Assembly (NCBI GenBank): GCA_902825845.1
Contig: CADECM010000051.1
Span: 1-38,455 of the forward strand
DNA: 38,455 nucleotides
Reading direction: 5' to 3'
DNA from: an uncultured beta proteobacterium
GTDB taxonomy: Bacteria; Pseudomonadota; Gammaproteobacteria; Burkholderiales; SG8-41
How positions within the stretch are numbered: position 1 is the first letter of the stretch; every line of letters starts with the position of its first letter. Both the position numbers and the translations under genes were made by a program. The notes below the pieces were generated by a model. The model saw only the letters and a list, made by a program, of their open reading frames with translations. It ran no database searches and was not told the origin of the DNA. Positions 7,733 through 15,097 of this stretch are shown piece after piece.

Positions 7733-8530
7733 ATGCTGTATTCCATCGCCATTGCCCGCCTGACACTCGCCACGCTACTTGCCGGGATTGCCGGCCTCGC
7801 CGGCGCCGCCGCACCCGCCGTCAAGCAGCCGCCGGTTGACACGCCCAAGCGTGTCTTGTTTGTCGGCAACAGTTACCTCTACTACAACGACAGCCTGCAC
7901 AATCACGTGCGGCGCATGGCGGTCGCCGCCGACCCGTCGCTGGAAAAGACGTTGCAATACAAGTCGGCGACCATCGGCGGCGCCTCGCTGGCCCATCACA
8001 ACATCGATCATCTGACACAGGCGGGACGCATCGGCATCAAACAGCCGTTCGAACTGGTCATTCTGCAGGGCGGCAGCGCCGCGCCGCTGTCGGAAGCGCG
8101 GCGCGCGCAATTCCGCGACAAGGTGAAGGAATACAGTGCCCTCATTGCCGAACGCGGCGGCAAGACCGCTCTGTATATGACGCACGCCTATGTCAAGCCG
8201 CACAAGCGCGCCGCGCCCGAGAACATCCGCCTCACCGAGGATCTTTACGTTTCCGTGGGCAACGAAGTCGGCGCGCTGGTGATTCCGGTGGGGCTGGCGT
8301 TCGAGGAAGCCTATCGCCGCCAGCCCGCGATCAAACTGCACAAGGATTACGACGGCAGCCACCCCGACCTGATCGGCACCTATCTCGCCGCGTGTACGGT
8401 GTACGCCAGCATTTACGGCAAATCGCCTGTCGGCAACAGCTACGACTACTACGGCAAGATCGAGGCGAAGATGGCCACCTTCCTGCAGCAGGTTGCGCAA
8501 GACACGGTCAAGAAATTCTACGGCCGATAG
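7733..8530 (+). CDS. SGNH/GDSL-type hydrolase, exported
   Basis: A 265-residue protein with a hydrophobic N-terminal signal sequence (about residues 1-26, ending AGAAAP) and an SGNH-hydrolase core. Block I is FVGNSYLYYND with candidate nucleophile S47, where Asn replaces Asp of GDS. The C-terminal block DGSHPDLIGTYLAAC supplies D207 and H210 in the usual DxxH spacing. A glycine-rich LQGGS motif near residue 113 may form the oxyanion site. This suggests an esterase or deacylase acting outside the cytoplasm; the substrate cannot be told. It stands alone, with 208 bp before it in which nothing else was recognised, and converges with the metallo-beta-lactamase-fold gene. No strong Shine-Dalgarno precedes the ATG, so the start is only moderately supported. 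Confidence 0.8.
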   Translation: MLYSIAIARLTLATLLAGIAGLAGAAAPAVKQPPVDTPKRVLFVGNSYLYYNDSLHNHVRRMAVAADPSLEKTLQYKSATIGGASLAHHNIDHLTQAGRIGIKQPFELVILQGGSAAPLSEARRAQFRDKVKEYSALIAERGGKTALYMTHAYVKPHKRAAPENIRLTEDLYVSVGNEVGALVIPVGLAFEEAYRRQPAIKLHKDYDGSHPDLIGTYLAACTVYASIYGKSPVGNSYDYYGKIEAKMATFLQQVAQDTVKKFYGR

Positions 8531-8589
8531 TCATCGCCAAACCAAACGACAGGGAGAGCAGCGGCCGCAGGGGATTGCCCGCCCGTAAC

Positions 8590-9585
8590 TCAAGCCGCAA
8601 ACGTAAAGCGGCTGCCCACGTTCGAATAGACCAGCTTTTGCGGCATGCGCTCACGCATCATGTCGATAAACGGCGCGCCCGTGCAGTGCATCGGGACGAT
8701 GACATCCGGATTGATGGACTCCAGTTCGCGCAGCGAGTGCTGCAGGTAGGGCAACGGCGCCATACCCAGATGAAAACCGCCGATCACGGCATGCACTTTG
8801 TCCACGTTCGCCGCCGCCATTGCGGTTCTGACGGTGTTGACGATGCCCGAGTGGCCGCATGACGAGATCACGACCAGCCCGCGTCCTTTCACGATATAGC
8901 AGGTCGCATGCTCGTCTTCATGCAGGTCCTTCACCAGACGGCCGCCGCGCTCGGCTTCGGTATAGTGGTCATTGGCCACCAGCGTGCCGCCGGTGACTTC
9001 CTCGAACGATTTTCGTTCAATGTAGCCTGACGTGAACGGGCCCTGCAGCACGCTGGGCGCCGGACAGCATACCGTCGCAACCTGTTGCGCGCGCAGCGAC
9101 AGTTGATCCACCGCGCCCCACGACACCGGCTCCCCGCCGCCTTTTTCGCTGATCCATTTTTCGCGGAACACCGTGCTTCCGCCGACATACAGCGACAAGT
9201 CCCGGCGCATGCGGCTGCGGTGCTGGTGCACGAACCCTGCCAGTCCGCCGAAATGATCGCGATGTCCGTGGCTCAAAATGAGTCCGCTGATCTCGGCCGG
9301 ACGGATATCGAGCAGATCAAAATTGCGATTGAGTATTTCCGGGGTGTAACCGAAATCCAGCAGGTATTGCGCCGTGGCGCCCGCGGCCGCCGAGCTCAGA
9401 TGCAAGGACAAGCCCCACTCCGCGGCAAACGTCGACATTTCGCGCCCGGGAATGCGCCCGACGTGCTCAATCTGCACCAGCGGATGCGTCGCCTTCGGCA
9501 GAAATCGCTCGTAGCGTGAGTCGACCACAACGCGCACCGTCAGTTCATCCACCACGGGCGCCTCAAAGGGTGTCAAATTTTCCAT
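8590..9585 (-). CDS. MBL-fold metallo-hydrolase
   Basis: A 331-residue metallo-beta-lactamase-fold enzyme, probably cytoplasmic as no signal peptide is seen. The metal motif SHGHRDHFGG supplies H106, H108, D110 and H111, followed by SSCGHSG and a C-terminal PMHCTG segment that would provide the remaining histidines. The layout, with a long insertion between the first motif and SSCGHSG, resembles the branch annotated as dihydropterin-phosphate synthase-like MBL hydrolases (COG1237). The ATG at 9585 (MENLTPFEAP) follows AAAGGACAG and is preferred to an upstream in-frame ATG at 9639. There are no functional neighbours: it converges with the SGNH gene and diverges from ompW. Substrate unknown. 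Confidence 0.85.
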   Translation of the reverse strand: MENLTPFEAPVVDELTVRVVVDSRYERFLPKATHPLVQIEHVGRIPGREMSTFAAEWGLSLHLSSAAAGATAQYLLDFGYTPEILNRNFDLLDIRPAEISGLILSHGHRDHFGGLAGFVHQHRSRMRRDLSLYVGGSTVFREKWISEKGGGEPVSWGAVDQLSLRAQQVATVCCPAPSVLQGPFTSGYIERKSFEEVTGGTLVANDHYTEAERGGRLVKDLHEDEHATCYIVKGRGLVVISSCGHSGIVNTVRTAMAAANVDKVHAVIGGFHLGMAPLPYLQHSLRELESINPDVIVPMHCTGAPFIDMMRERMPQKLVYSNVGSRFTFAA

Positions 9586-9713
9586 CGGGTCTGTCCTTTC
9601 CGCCAAAGCTGATTGGTATGCCGGCAAGTCTATCGTCATCGCGCGCGCCCCGGGTAACGTATGTCAATGCCCGCGGTGTCGCACGCGCCACTGAAGGCTG
9701 TCCAGCGAAAAAC

Positions 9714-9744
9714 CATAACCTATTGTTTTTAAATAGTTTTTTAA
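9714..9744 (+). repeat. AT-rich intergenic element, copy B
   Basis: CATAAC-CTAT-TGTTTTT core followed by AAATAG and TTTTTT. In this copy CTATT and AATAG could pair as a weak hairpin before the T-run, terminator-like, though no gene on this strand ends nearby. It lies in a divergent gap, about 170 bp upstream of the ompW FNR box. Confidence 0.65.
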
Positions 9745-9914
9745 TGTTCTGCGACTCGGCACGCAGCCCTGTCAACCCCGGCCATCCACGCCGCACGGCG
9801 CGCGCGACAGCGCGTGCCGACGTTCCGAAATCTGCGCGCCGAATCGCGTGCCGGTCGGGATGGGTCCAGCAGCAACGGCTATCGCGGGCAACGCGTGCGT
9901 GACGCATTGCCGGG

Positions 9915-9928
9915 TTGATCTGAATCAA
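9915..9928 (+). promoter_or_regulatory. FNR box upstream of ompW
   Basis: TTGAT-CTGA-ATCAA is a perfect match to the FNR consensus, centred 71 bp before the ompW ATG. With the box at -41.5, transcription would start near 9963, and TAATCT at 9951-9956 is at -10 distance. ompW is a known FNR-controlled gene in enterobacteria, which agrees. Confidence 0.82.
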
Positions 9929-9992
9929 CGCACCAACTTCACTTTGCCCTTAATCTGATTACGGTCTTTTTACAGTGAAGAAAGGGTGGAAA

Positions 9993-10586
9993 ATGAAGAA
10001 GGATTGGATGGCGGCGCTTGCGTGTGCGGGCGCCATGATGATCGGCTCGGCGCAGGCCGCCCAGGGAGATTTCCTGGGCCGCGCCAGGGTGCTGTATATC
10101 AACCCGGACGCCAGTTCGTCGGCATTGAATCTCGATGTCAACTCAAAAGTAACGCCGGAACTTGACTTCAGCTATTTTGTGACCCGTAATCTTGCGCTGG
10201 AGCTCATACTCGCCACGCGCAAGCATGACGTCACTGCCGGCGGCACGGCAGTCGGCACGGTCAAGCATCTGCCACCCACATTGACGCTGCAATACCACTT
10301 TATGCCGGATCAGAAATTCCGGCCGTACGCCGGCGTCGGGCTTAACTACACCCGTTTCTACGACGTGAACCTGGGCGGCGGCACACTGACCGTGGACAGG
10401 AACAGTTGGGGTGCCGCGCTGCAGGTGGGCGCCGATGTCGAACTCAGCAAGCGGTTCTTTCTGAATTTCGATATCAAGAAGATCTGGATGGACACCGACG
10501 TCAAGAGCGTGGCCACGGGGGCCACGGTGGCCAACCTGAAAATAAATCCGTGGCTCTTCGGTGTCGGCGTCGGAATGAAATTCTGA
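9993..10586 (+). CDS. ompW: OmpW-family outer-membrane protein
   Basis: A 197-residue small outer-membrane beta-barrel, predicted eight strands with a hydrophobic channel for small nonpolar molecules by family analogy. It has a signal peptide (MKKDWMAALACAGAMMIGSAQA, cleavage after AQA) and OmpW features: FLGRARVLYINPDASSS at the mature N-terminus, the central LPPTLTLQYHFMP, FRPYAGVGLNYTRFY, and a terminal GVGVGMKF ending in Phe, typical for outer-membrane insertion. The ATG at 9993 has AAAGGGTGG just upstream; an in-frame GTG at 9975 is possible but adds a second MKKGWK-like stretch before the signal peptide. A perfect FNR box upstream places it with the anaerobic genes. Confidence 0.94.
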   Translation: MKKDWMAALACAGAMMIGSAQAAQGDFLGRARVLYINPDASSSALNLDVNSKVTPELDFSYFVTRNLALELILATRKHDVTAGGTAVGTVKHLPPTLTLQYHFMPDQKFRPYAGVGLNYTRFYDVNLGGGTLTVDRNSWGAALQVGADVELSKRFFLNFDIKKIWMDTDVKSVATGATVANLKINPWLFGVGVGMKF

Positions 10587-10607
10587 TTGCGCATGACTCG
10601 TATCGCG

Positions 10608-10699
10608 TTGCCCGCTCACTCGCGGGCAAATCGCCGGAAAAGCCGTCAGCCATTCACGCGGATGACTGACGGTATTCGCGACATGCGCCATTCCGGCGA
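10608..10699. terminator. hairpin cluster between convergent ompW and Bug genes
   Basis: Three inverted repeats fill the 115-bp convergent gap: TTGCCCGC/GCGGGCAA (10608-10615 with 10622-10629, loop 6), TCGCCGGAA/TTCCGGCGA (10631-10639 with 10691-10699), and nested inside that CCGTCAG/CTGACGG (10643-10649 with 10666-10672). All are perfect. None has a T-run, so this is a structured, probably bidirectional, transcript-end region rather than a textbook intrinsic terminator. Confidence 0.6.
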
Positions 10700-10701
10700 T
10701 C

Positions 10702-11697
10702 TTACTTCCCCGCCTGCCCGAGCGTGGCGCCACTGTCCTTGAGCAACCGGGTCCAGTAGTCGGTATCTTTCCGCAGGAATGCCGTATATTCGGCCGGGGT
10801 CGAGCCCGCCGCTTCCGTTCCGGCGGCCGCCATGACCTTCACCAGTTTTGGATCCCGCAGGGCCTTGACGATTTCCGCATTGATCTTGCGGACGATTTCC
10901 GGCGGCGTCTTGAGGGGCACGTGCATGCCGTACCAGCCATACAGTGCAAACCCTGCAACGGTATCTGCAACCGGCGGCACACCCGGCAACAGGCTGGTCG
11001 GCTCCTTGTAGGTAACGCCGAGGGCGCGCACTTTGCCGGACTTGAGAAACGGCGGCAGCATTGGCACCGCCGGGCAGAACACGTGAATCGCGCCAGCAAT
11101 CAAATCCGCCATCACCGGCACCGCGCTCTTGTAGGGCACATGCGTCATCGTGAGGCCGTTGATGCCATTGAAATTCTCCATGCACAGATGCAGCGATCCC
11201 CACATGCCGGTGGATCCATAGCGCAATTCTCCGGGCCGCGCCTTTGCGTATGCAATCCACTCCGCGATGGTCCTGGCGGGGGTCGACGCGTTGACCACGA
11301 TTGCAAACGGCGTGGTGCCCACCAGCGATACCGCGCCCAGTTCGCTCGCAAGCATATACTTCTGAAACATAAGCATCGCGATCAGATTGGTCATCGTGAA
11401 CATGCCCAGCGTGTAACCGTCCGGCGCGGCGTTTGCCAACATTTCCACGGCGATCAACCCGGTGGCGCCGGGACGATTGTCGACGACGATGGGGCGGCCC
11501 CAGGCCTCCGTGAGCTTGTTGCCCAGCAAACGTCCAATCACGTCGGGAGAAGAACCCGGACCGCTGGCCAGAATCAGCCGCACCGGCCGCACGGGGTAAG
11601 CCGCCACCTCGCTCGCGGATGCGGCCCGCGCCTGCCCCTGCATGACGTTTAGCGCAATGGGCAAAAGCCAACTCGCAACGATAGCGGACGCGCGCAT
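10702..11697 (-). CDS. Bug/TctC-family periplasmic solute-binding protein
   Basis: A 331-residue periplasmic receptor of the Bug (TctC-like) family, which usually binds carboxylates or similar small anions. It has a signal peptide at residues 1-25 (cleavage after GQARA), then the hallmark YPVRPVRLILASGPG, IVVDNRPGATG and APDGYTLG blocks, and MTHVPYKSAVPVMADLIAG in the middle. The ATG at 11697 follows AGGAGG. Family members normally work either with a TctAB permease or as orphans; no permease gene is in the window. It converges with ompW and diverges from the GGDEF gene across a 576-bp gap. Family firm, ligand unknown. Confidence 0.9.
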   Translation of the reverse strand: MRASAIVASWLLPIALNVMQGQARAASASEVAAYPVRPVRLILASGPGSSPDVIGRLLGNKLTEAWGRPIVVDNRPGATGLIAVEMLANAAPDGYTLGMFTMTNLIAMLMFQKYMLASELGAVSLVGTTPFAIVVNASTPARTIAEWIAYAKARPGELRYGSTGMWGSLHLCMENFNGINGLTMTHVPYKSAVPVMADLIAGAIHVFCPAVPMLPPFLKSGKVRALGVTYKEPTSLLPGVPPVADTVAGFALYGWYGMHVPLKTPPEIVRKINAEIVKALRDPKLVKVMAAAGTEAAGSTPAEYTAFLRKDTDYWTRLLKDSGATLGQAGK

Positions 11698-12273
11698 GAC
11701 GATCCTCCTGGTGGCGACTTTTCGATCGATTCGACTATCGCGCCGTGGCCTCGCGCGGCCGCAGCGCACTTTTTGCGGCCGTGCGTCAGAACCGGAAATT
11801 CCCTGCCAGCGAACCACGGCGCGAGAACGTCAACCGATTTTAGGAGGCCCGGATTTACTTGTCCAACCGCGCCGTGACACGGAAAAACGCGATCTACGCA
11901 ACACGCTTTACGGGGATCTACGATGTGCGACGCGCCGGGTGTTGCAACGGCTTTTCAAGCGGGAAGTTTGTTGCAGTGTGACACAGCCCATTGCGCCCGA
12001 CCGCAGGTCGAAGAATGGTGATCTTTCTGCCATTGCGCAAGCTGCCGACAACCATTGGGTGCAATTAAAAAAATCCCGTGAAAACATATAGTTACGAAAT
12101 TTTTCCAGGCGCCGCGCGGCGTGCGCCGCAGTTGACCGCCGCGGTTCGGATGCAACATGCCCGGCGCCCATGCGAGTGATTGCCTGCGCCAGGGGCGCGC
12201 CGCAATTTGTTATATAGTCAGCGCGCGTCGGGCGCTACGGCCTGATCGCCCCCCCTGCCCTGTCGACTACAGC
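11698..12273. other. 576-bp divergent intergenic region, Bug gene / GGDEF gene
   Basis: No gene could be supported. It contains repeat copy C (12065-12096, minus), a distant inverted repeat GCAACAC/GTGTTGC (11898-11904, 11939-11945), a directly repeated GATCTACG (11891 and 11928 vicinity), and a -10-like TATAGT at 12213-12218 about 56 bp before the GGDEF-gene ATG without a convincing -35. The gap is long for this compact region, so a small RNA is possible, but nothing shows one directly. Confidence 0.5.
12065..12096 (-). repeat. AT-rich intergenic element, copy C
   Basis: Read on the minus strand: CGTAAC-TATA-TGTTTT, then a GC-containing spacer CACGGGA and TTTTTTTAA. It is the most divergent copy after the core. 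It lies in a divergent gap about 370 bp upstream of the Bug gene start, in that gene's direction. Confidence 0.6.
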
Positions 12274-15087
12274 ATGTCCCTGTCACTGTCCCGCAATTTC
12301 GGCATTCGCGCGCGCCTGATCACTCTCGTGCTGGTGCTCCTTCTGCCATTCATCGGCTATTTGCTTTACATCGCCAAGACCGAGGCACAGACCGCACGGG
12401 AAAATGCGCTTAAGGACACACTGGTCTTCGCCCGCCTGCACGCGGCGCGGATCGACGACCAGGTGTCCCAGATCAGCCAGCTACTGCACGTCACAAGTCA
12501 CACCGTATCGTTCAATGCTGACGCGACTGCCGCGAACGACAAATTCCTGCGTTCACTGACGGGAAATCTTCCAAACTACATCAGTGACCTTTCCGTATTG
12601 ACGCCCGATGGACGCAACATCGGCAGTCTGTCGCCGGTTGATGACCGTGCATCCCTCGGCGTCGGAACCTGGCATTTTTTTCAGCAGGCCCTGCAAAATC
12701 GCGGATGGACGGTTGATGGGCCGTTCCTGTCCGGCGACGGCCGCGAATTCAATATGAGATTCACGCAAGCGGTGGCCGGCGGCAACGGCACGGTGACTGG
12801 GGTGGTTTCCGCGTTGGTCAGACTCAGTGAGTTTCGCAATGTCCTCGGCCGCGGCACCACGCTGCCGGCGGGCACGGTCACCACCTTGCTCGACGCCCAC
12901 GGCATCGTGCTGGCGCGCTCGCACAATCCACGGATCTGGATCGGTGAAACCCTCATCGGCACCACGGCCATTCGCCAGGCATTGCAGCAGCGCGATGGCA
13001 GTATTGCATTGCAAGCCGAAGATGACGTGCAACGGCTCGCCGGATTTTCCACCGCGTCCTTCGTGCCGTGGATGGTCTATATCGGTGTACCGGCCGCTGT
13101 TGCGCTGGCGCCGGTCAACCAGCGGCTGTGGGAACGGCTGCTCATGAGCGGTCTCGTACTGCTGGCCCTGCTGGCGATCGCGCTGTTTCTGGGCGAACGC
13201 ATTTCCCAACCGCTGCGGCAACTGGCCGCCGACGCGAAAGCCCTTGGCGAGGGCGCACTGCACCATCGCACCCTGGTGACAGCCGGTGGCGAAACCGGCC
13301 TGCTTGCGGCAACGCTCAATCAAATGGCGGCGGCGATTGAGGCGCGTGCCGGCGCGCTGCGCACATCGGAAGCCGAAGCGCGCCAGGCGGAGCAGGCGCT
13401 GAAAGAAAGTGAATCGCGGCTGCGCCGCAGTGAAACGCGCCTGCGCACCATTATCGAAAGCGAACCCGAATGCGTGATGGTGCTGGGCAGGAATGGCCGC
13501 ATCCAGGAGATCAATGCCGCCGGCCTGAAGATTGTGGAAGCCCGCTCGCCGGACGATATCGAACACAGTGACGTGTCACGGCTGGTCACGCCGGAGTACC
13601 GCACCACCTTCTACAGCATGCACCAGCGCGTCATCGCCGGAGAAACGGTGACCTTTGACTTTGAAATCGTGGGCTTGAAAGGCACCCGCCGCTGGATCAG
13701 CTGCGTTGCGGCGCCGCTGCCCAACGAACAGGGCGACGTGGTCGGGCAACTCGCCATTGCACGCGACATCACCGAGCGCAAGCAGAACGCGGATCGTATC
13801 GAGCATCTCGCCACGCGCGACGCCTTGACCGATTTGCCCAATCGCGCGCTGTTGAGCGACAGGCTCAAGCACGAACTGGCCAACGCGCGCCGCGACGGCA
13901 AATCGCTGGGCATCATGTTCATTGACCTTGACCGCTTCAAAACCATCAACGACTCCCTCGGCCATCACGCGGGCGATGCCCTGCTGTGCGAAACGGCCCG
14001 CCGCCTTCAACATTGTCTGCGCGAGAACGACACGGTGGCGCGGCAGGGCGGCGACGAATTCATCGTGCTGCTGCCCGATTCCGACAATCCCGCCGCGGCA
14101 ATGGTGGCGCGCAAAATACTGGACGCCATAGCGCAGCCTGTCCAATTTGAAGGACGCGAACTTGTGGTGCAGGCCAGTATCGGCATTGCCATCTACCCGG
14201 AACACGGCGCCGACGCCACCGCGCTGCTGCGCAATGCCGACGCCGCAATGTATTTCGCCAAGGAGGCCGGGCGCAATAACTACCAGTTTTTCCGCGTGCA
14301 AATGAATGAAGCCGCCCAGCAACGCCTCTTACTTGAAGGCGAACTGCGGCACGCCCTGTCCGCAGGCCAGCTGCAACTGCACTATCAGCCGCAGGTAATG
14401 ATTGCCAGCGGCGACGTTATCGGTTACGAAGGCCTGCTGCGCTGGGCGCATCCGCAGCGCGGGTTGTTGACCGCGGCGTCGTTTCTGTCGATTGCCGAGG
14501 AATCGGGACTGATTCTGCCGATCGGCGAATGGGGATTGCACAAAGGCTGCAATCAGATCGCGCACTGGCAGCGCAGCGGCAAACGGCTGCGGCTGGCCAT
14601 GAACATTTCCACGCGGGAATTGCGCGCACGAAATTTCGCCGACACGGTTCTGCGCATACTGGCGGATACCGGCTGCGACCCGGGTCTGCTGGAGCTGGAA
14701 GTGACCGAAGACACGCTGGCGCGCCAGCATGCCGCCCTGGTCAGCGCCATGCAATTGCTCGCGCCGCGGGGAATCGGTCTTGCCATCAATGGCTTCGGCA
14801 GCAGCTATGCCAGCCTCGCGCACCTGAAAAGCCTGCCGATACGCAAGCTGAAGATCGCCGCGTCATTCATCCGCAACATCGAAGACCCGCACGATGCGGC
14901 CATCGTGCGCGCGACCGTACAGCTGGGCCGCAGTCTTTCCTTGCAGGTGGTCGCGGAAGGCGTTGAAACACGCGCCCAGATGAATTTCCTGCGCCTGGCC
15001 GGCTGCGACATGGCCCAGGGCTACAATTTTGGTGAACCGGGGATTCTCAATGACGAGCTCGGCCATTCACGGCCCGCGGTGGCCTAG
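12274..15087 (+). CDS. membrane dCACHE-HAMP-PAS-GGDEF-EAL c-di-GMP signalling protein, EAL degenerate
   Basis: A 937-residue inner-membrane sensor for the second messenger cyclic di-GMP. Order: TM1 about 15-34, a periplasmic dCACHE-like sensor about 40-285, TM2 about 290-311, HAMP about 312-365, a short coiled region, PAS about 390-505, GGDEF about 512-675, EAL about 690-925. The GGDEF active site is intact (GGDEF 592-596) with an inhibitory RxxD site (REND) five residues before it, so diguanylate cyclase activity is likely. The EAL half keeps E719, N777, E812 and K860 but has NG (839-840) where catalytic DD is expected and A862 for the Asp of KID, so phosphodiesterase activity is doubtful. 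The ATG at 12274 gives the basic-then-hydrophobic N-terminus; its Shine-Dalgarno is weak. A PhnD-like gene follows after 10 bp. Confidence 0.93.
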   Translation: MSLSLSRNFGIRARLITLVLVLLLPFIGYLLYIAKTEAQTARENALKDTLVFARLHAARIDDQVSQISQLLHVTSHTVSFNADATAANDKFLRSLTGNLPNYISDLSVLTPDGRNIGSLSPVDDRASLGVGTWHFFQQALQNRGWTVDGPFLSGDGREFNMRFTQAVAGGNGTVTGVVSALVRLSEFRNVLGRGTTLPAGTVTTLLDAHGIVLARSHNPRIWIGETLIGTTAIRQALQQRDGSIALQAEDDVQRLAGFSTASFVPWMVYIGVPAAVALAPVNQRLWERLLMSGLVLLALLAIALFLGERISQPLRQLAADAKALGEGALHHRTLVTAGGETGLLAATLNQMAAAIEARAGALRTSEAEARQAEQALKESESRLRRSETRLRTIIESEPECVMVLGRNGRIQEINAAGLKIVEARSPDDIEHSDVSRLVTPEYRTTFYSMHQRVIAGETVTFDFEIVGLKGTRRWISCVAAPLPNEQGDVVGQLAIARDITERKQNADRIEHLATRDALTDLPNRALLSDRLKHELANARRDGKSLGIMFIDLDRFKTINDSLGHHAGDALLCETARRLQHCLRENDTVARQGGDEFIVLLPDSDNPAAAMVARKILDAIAQPVQFEGRELVVQASIGIAIYPEHGADATALLRNADAAMYFAKEAGRNNYQFFRVQMNEAAQQRLLLEGELRHALSAGQLQLHYQPQVMIASGDVIGYEGLLRWAHPQRGLLTAASFLSIAEESGLILPIGEWGLHKGCNQIAHWQRSGKRLRLAMNISTRELRARNFADTVLRILADTGCDPGLLELEVTEDTLARQHAALVSAMQLLAPRGIGLAINGFGSSYASLAHLKSLPIRKLKIAASFIRNIEDPHDAAIVRATVQLGRSLSLQVVAEGVETRAQMNFLRLAGCDMAQGYNFGEPGILNDELGHSRPAVA

Positions 15088-15097
15088 GATAACGGCA

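Larger units (their letters stand above)
9586..9992. other. 407-bp divergent intergenic region, MBL-fold gene / ompW
   Basis: No gene is supported here. The region holds repeat copy B (9714-9744) in its middle and the ompW FNR box (9915-9928) near its right end, with a weak -10-like TAATCT at 9951-9956. The GC-rich stretch between repeat and FNR box shows nothing recognisable. Confidence 0.6.

Noticed and set aside
9975..9992. GTG start of ompW at 9975
   Set aside because: It would place an extra MKKGWK before the signal peptide; the ATG at 9993 has AAAGGGTGG upstream and gives a normal signal sequence.
12553..13566. 337-codon minus-strand open frame inside the GGDEF-EAL gene
   Set aside because: It lies entirely within a gene with clear domains on the other strand, and its translation is low in hydrophobic patterning and typical of an antisense frame.
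15029..15097. ATG at 15029 as the PhnD-like start
   Set aside because: It lies inside the end of the GGDEF-EAL gene, and the added residues are unlike a signal peptide; TTG at 15098 has a Shine-Dalgarno.
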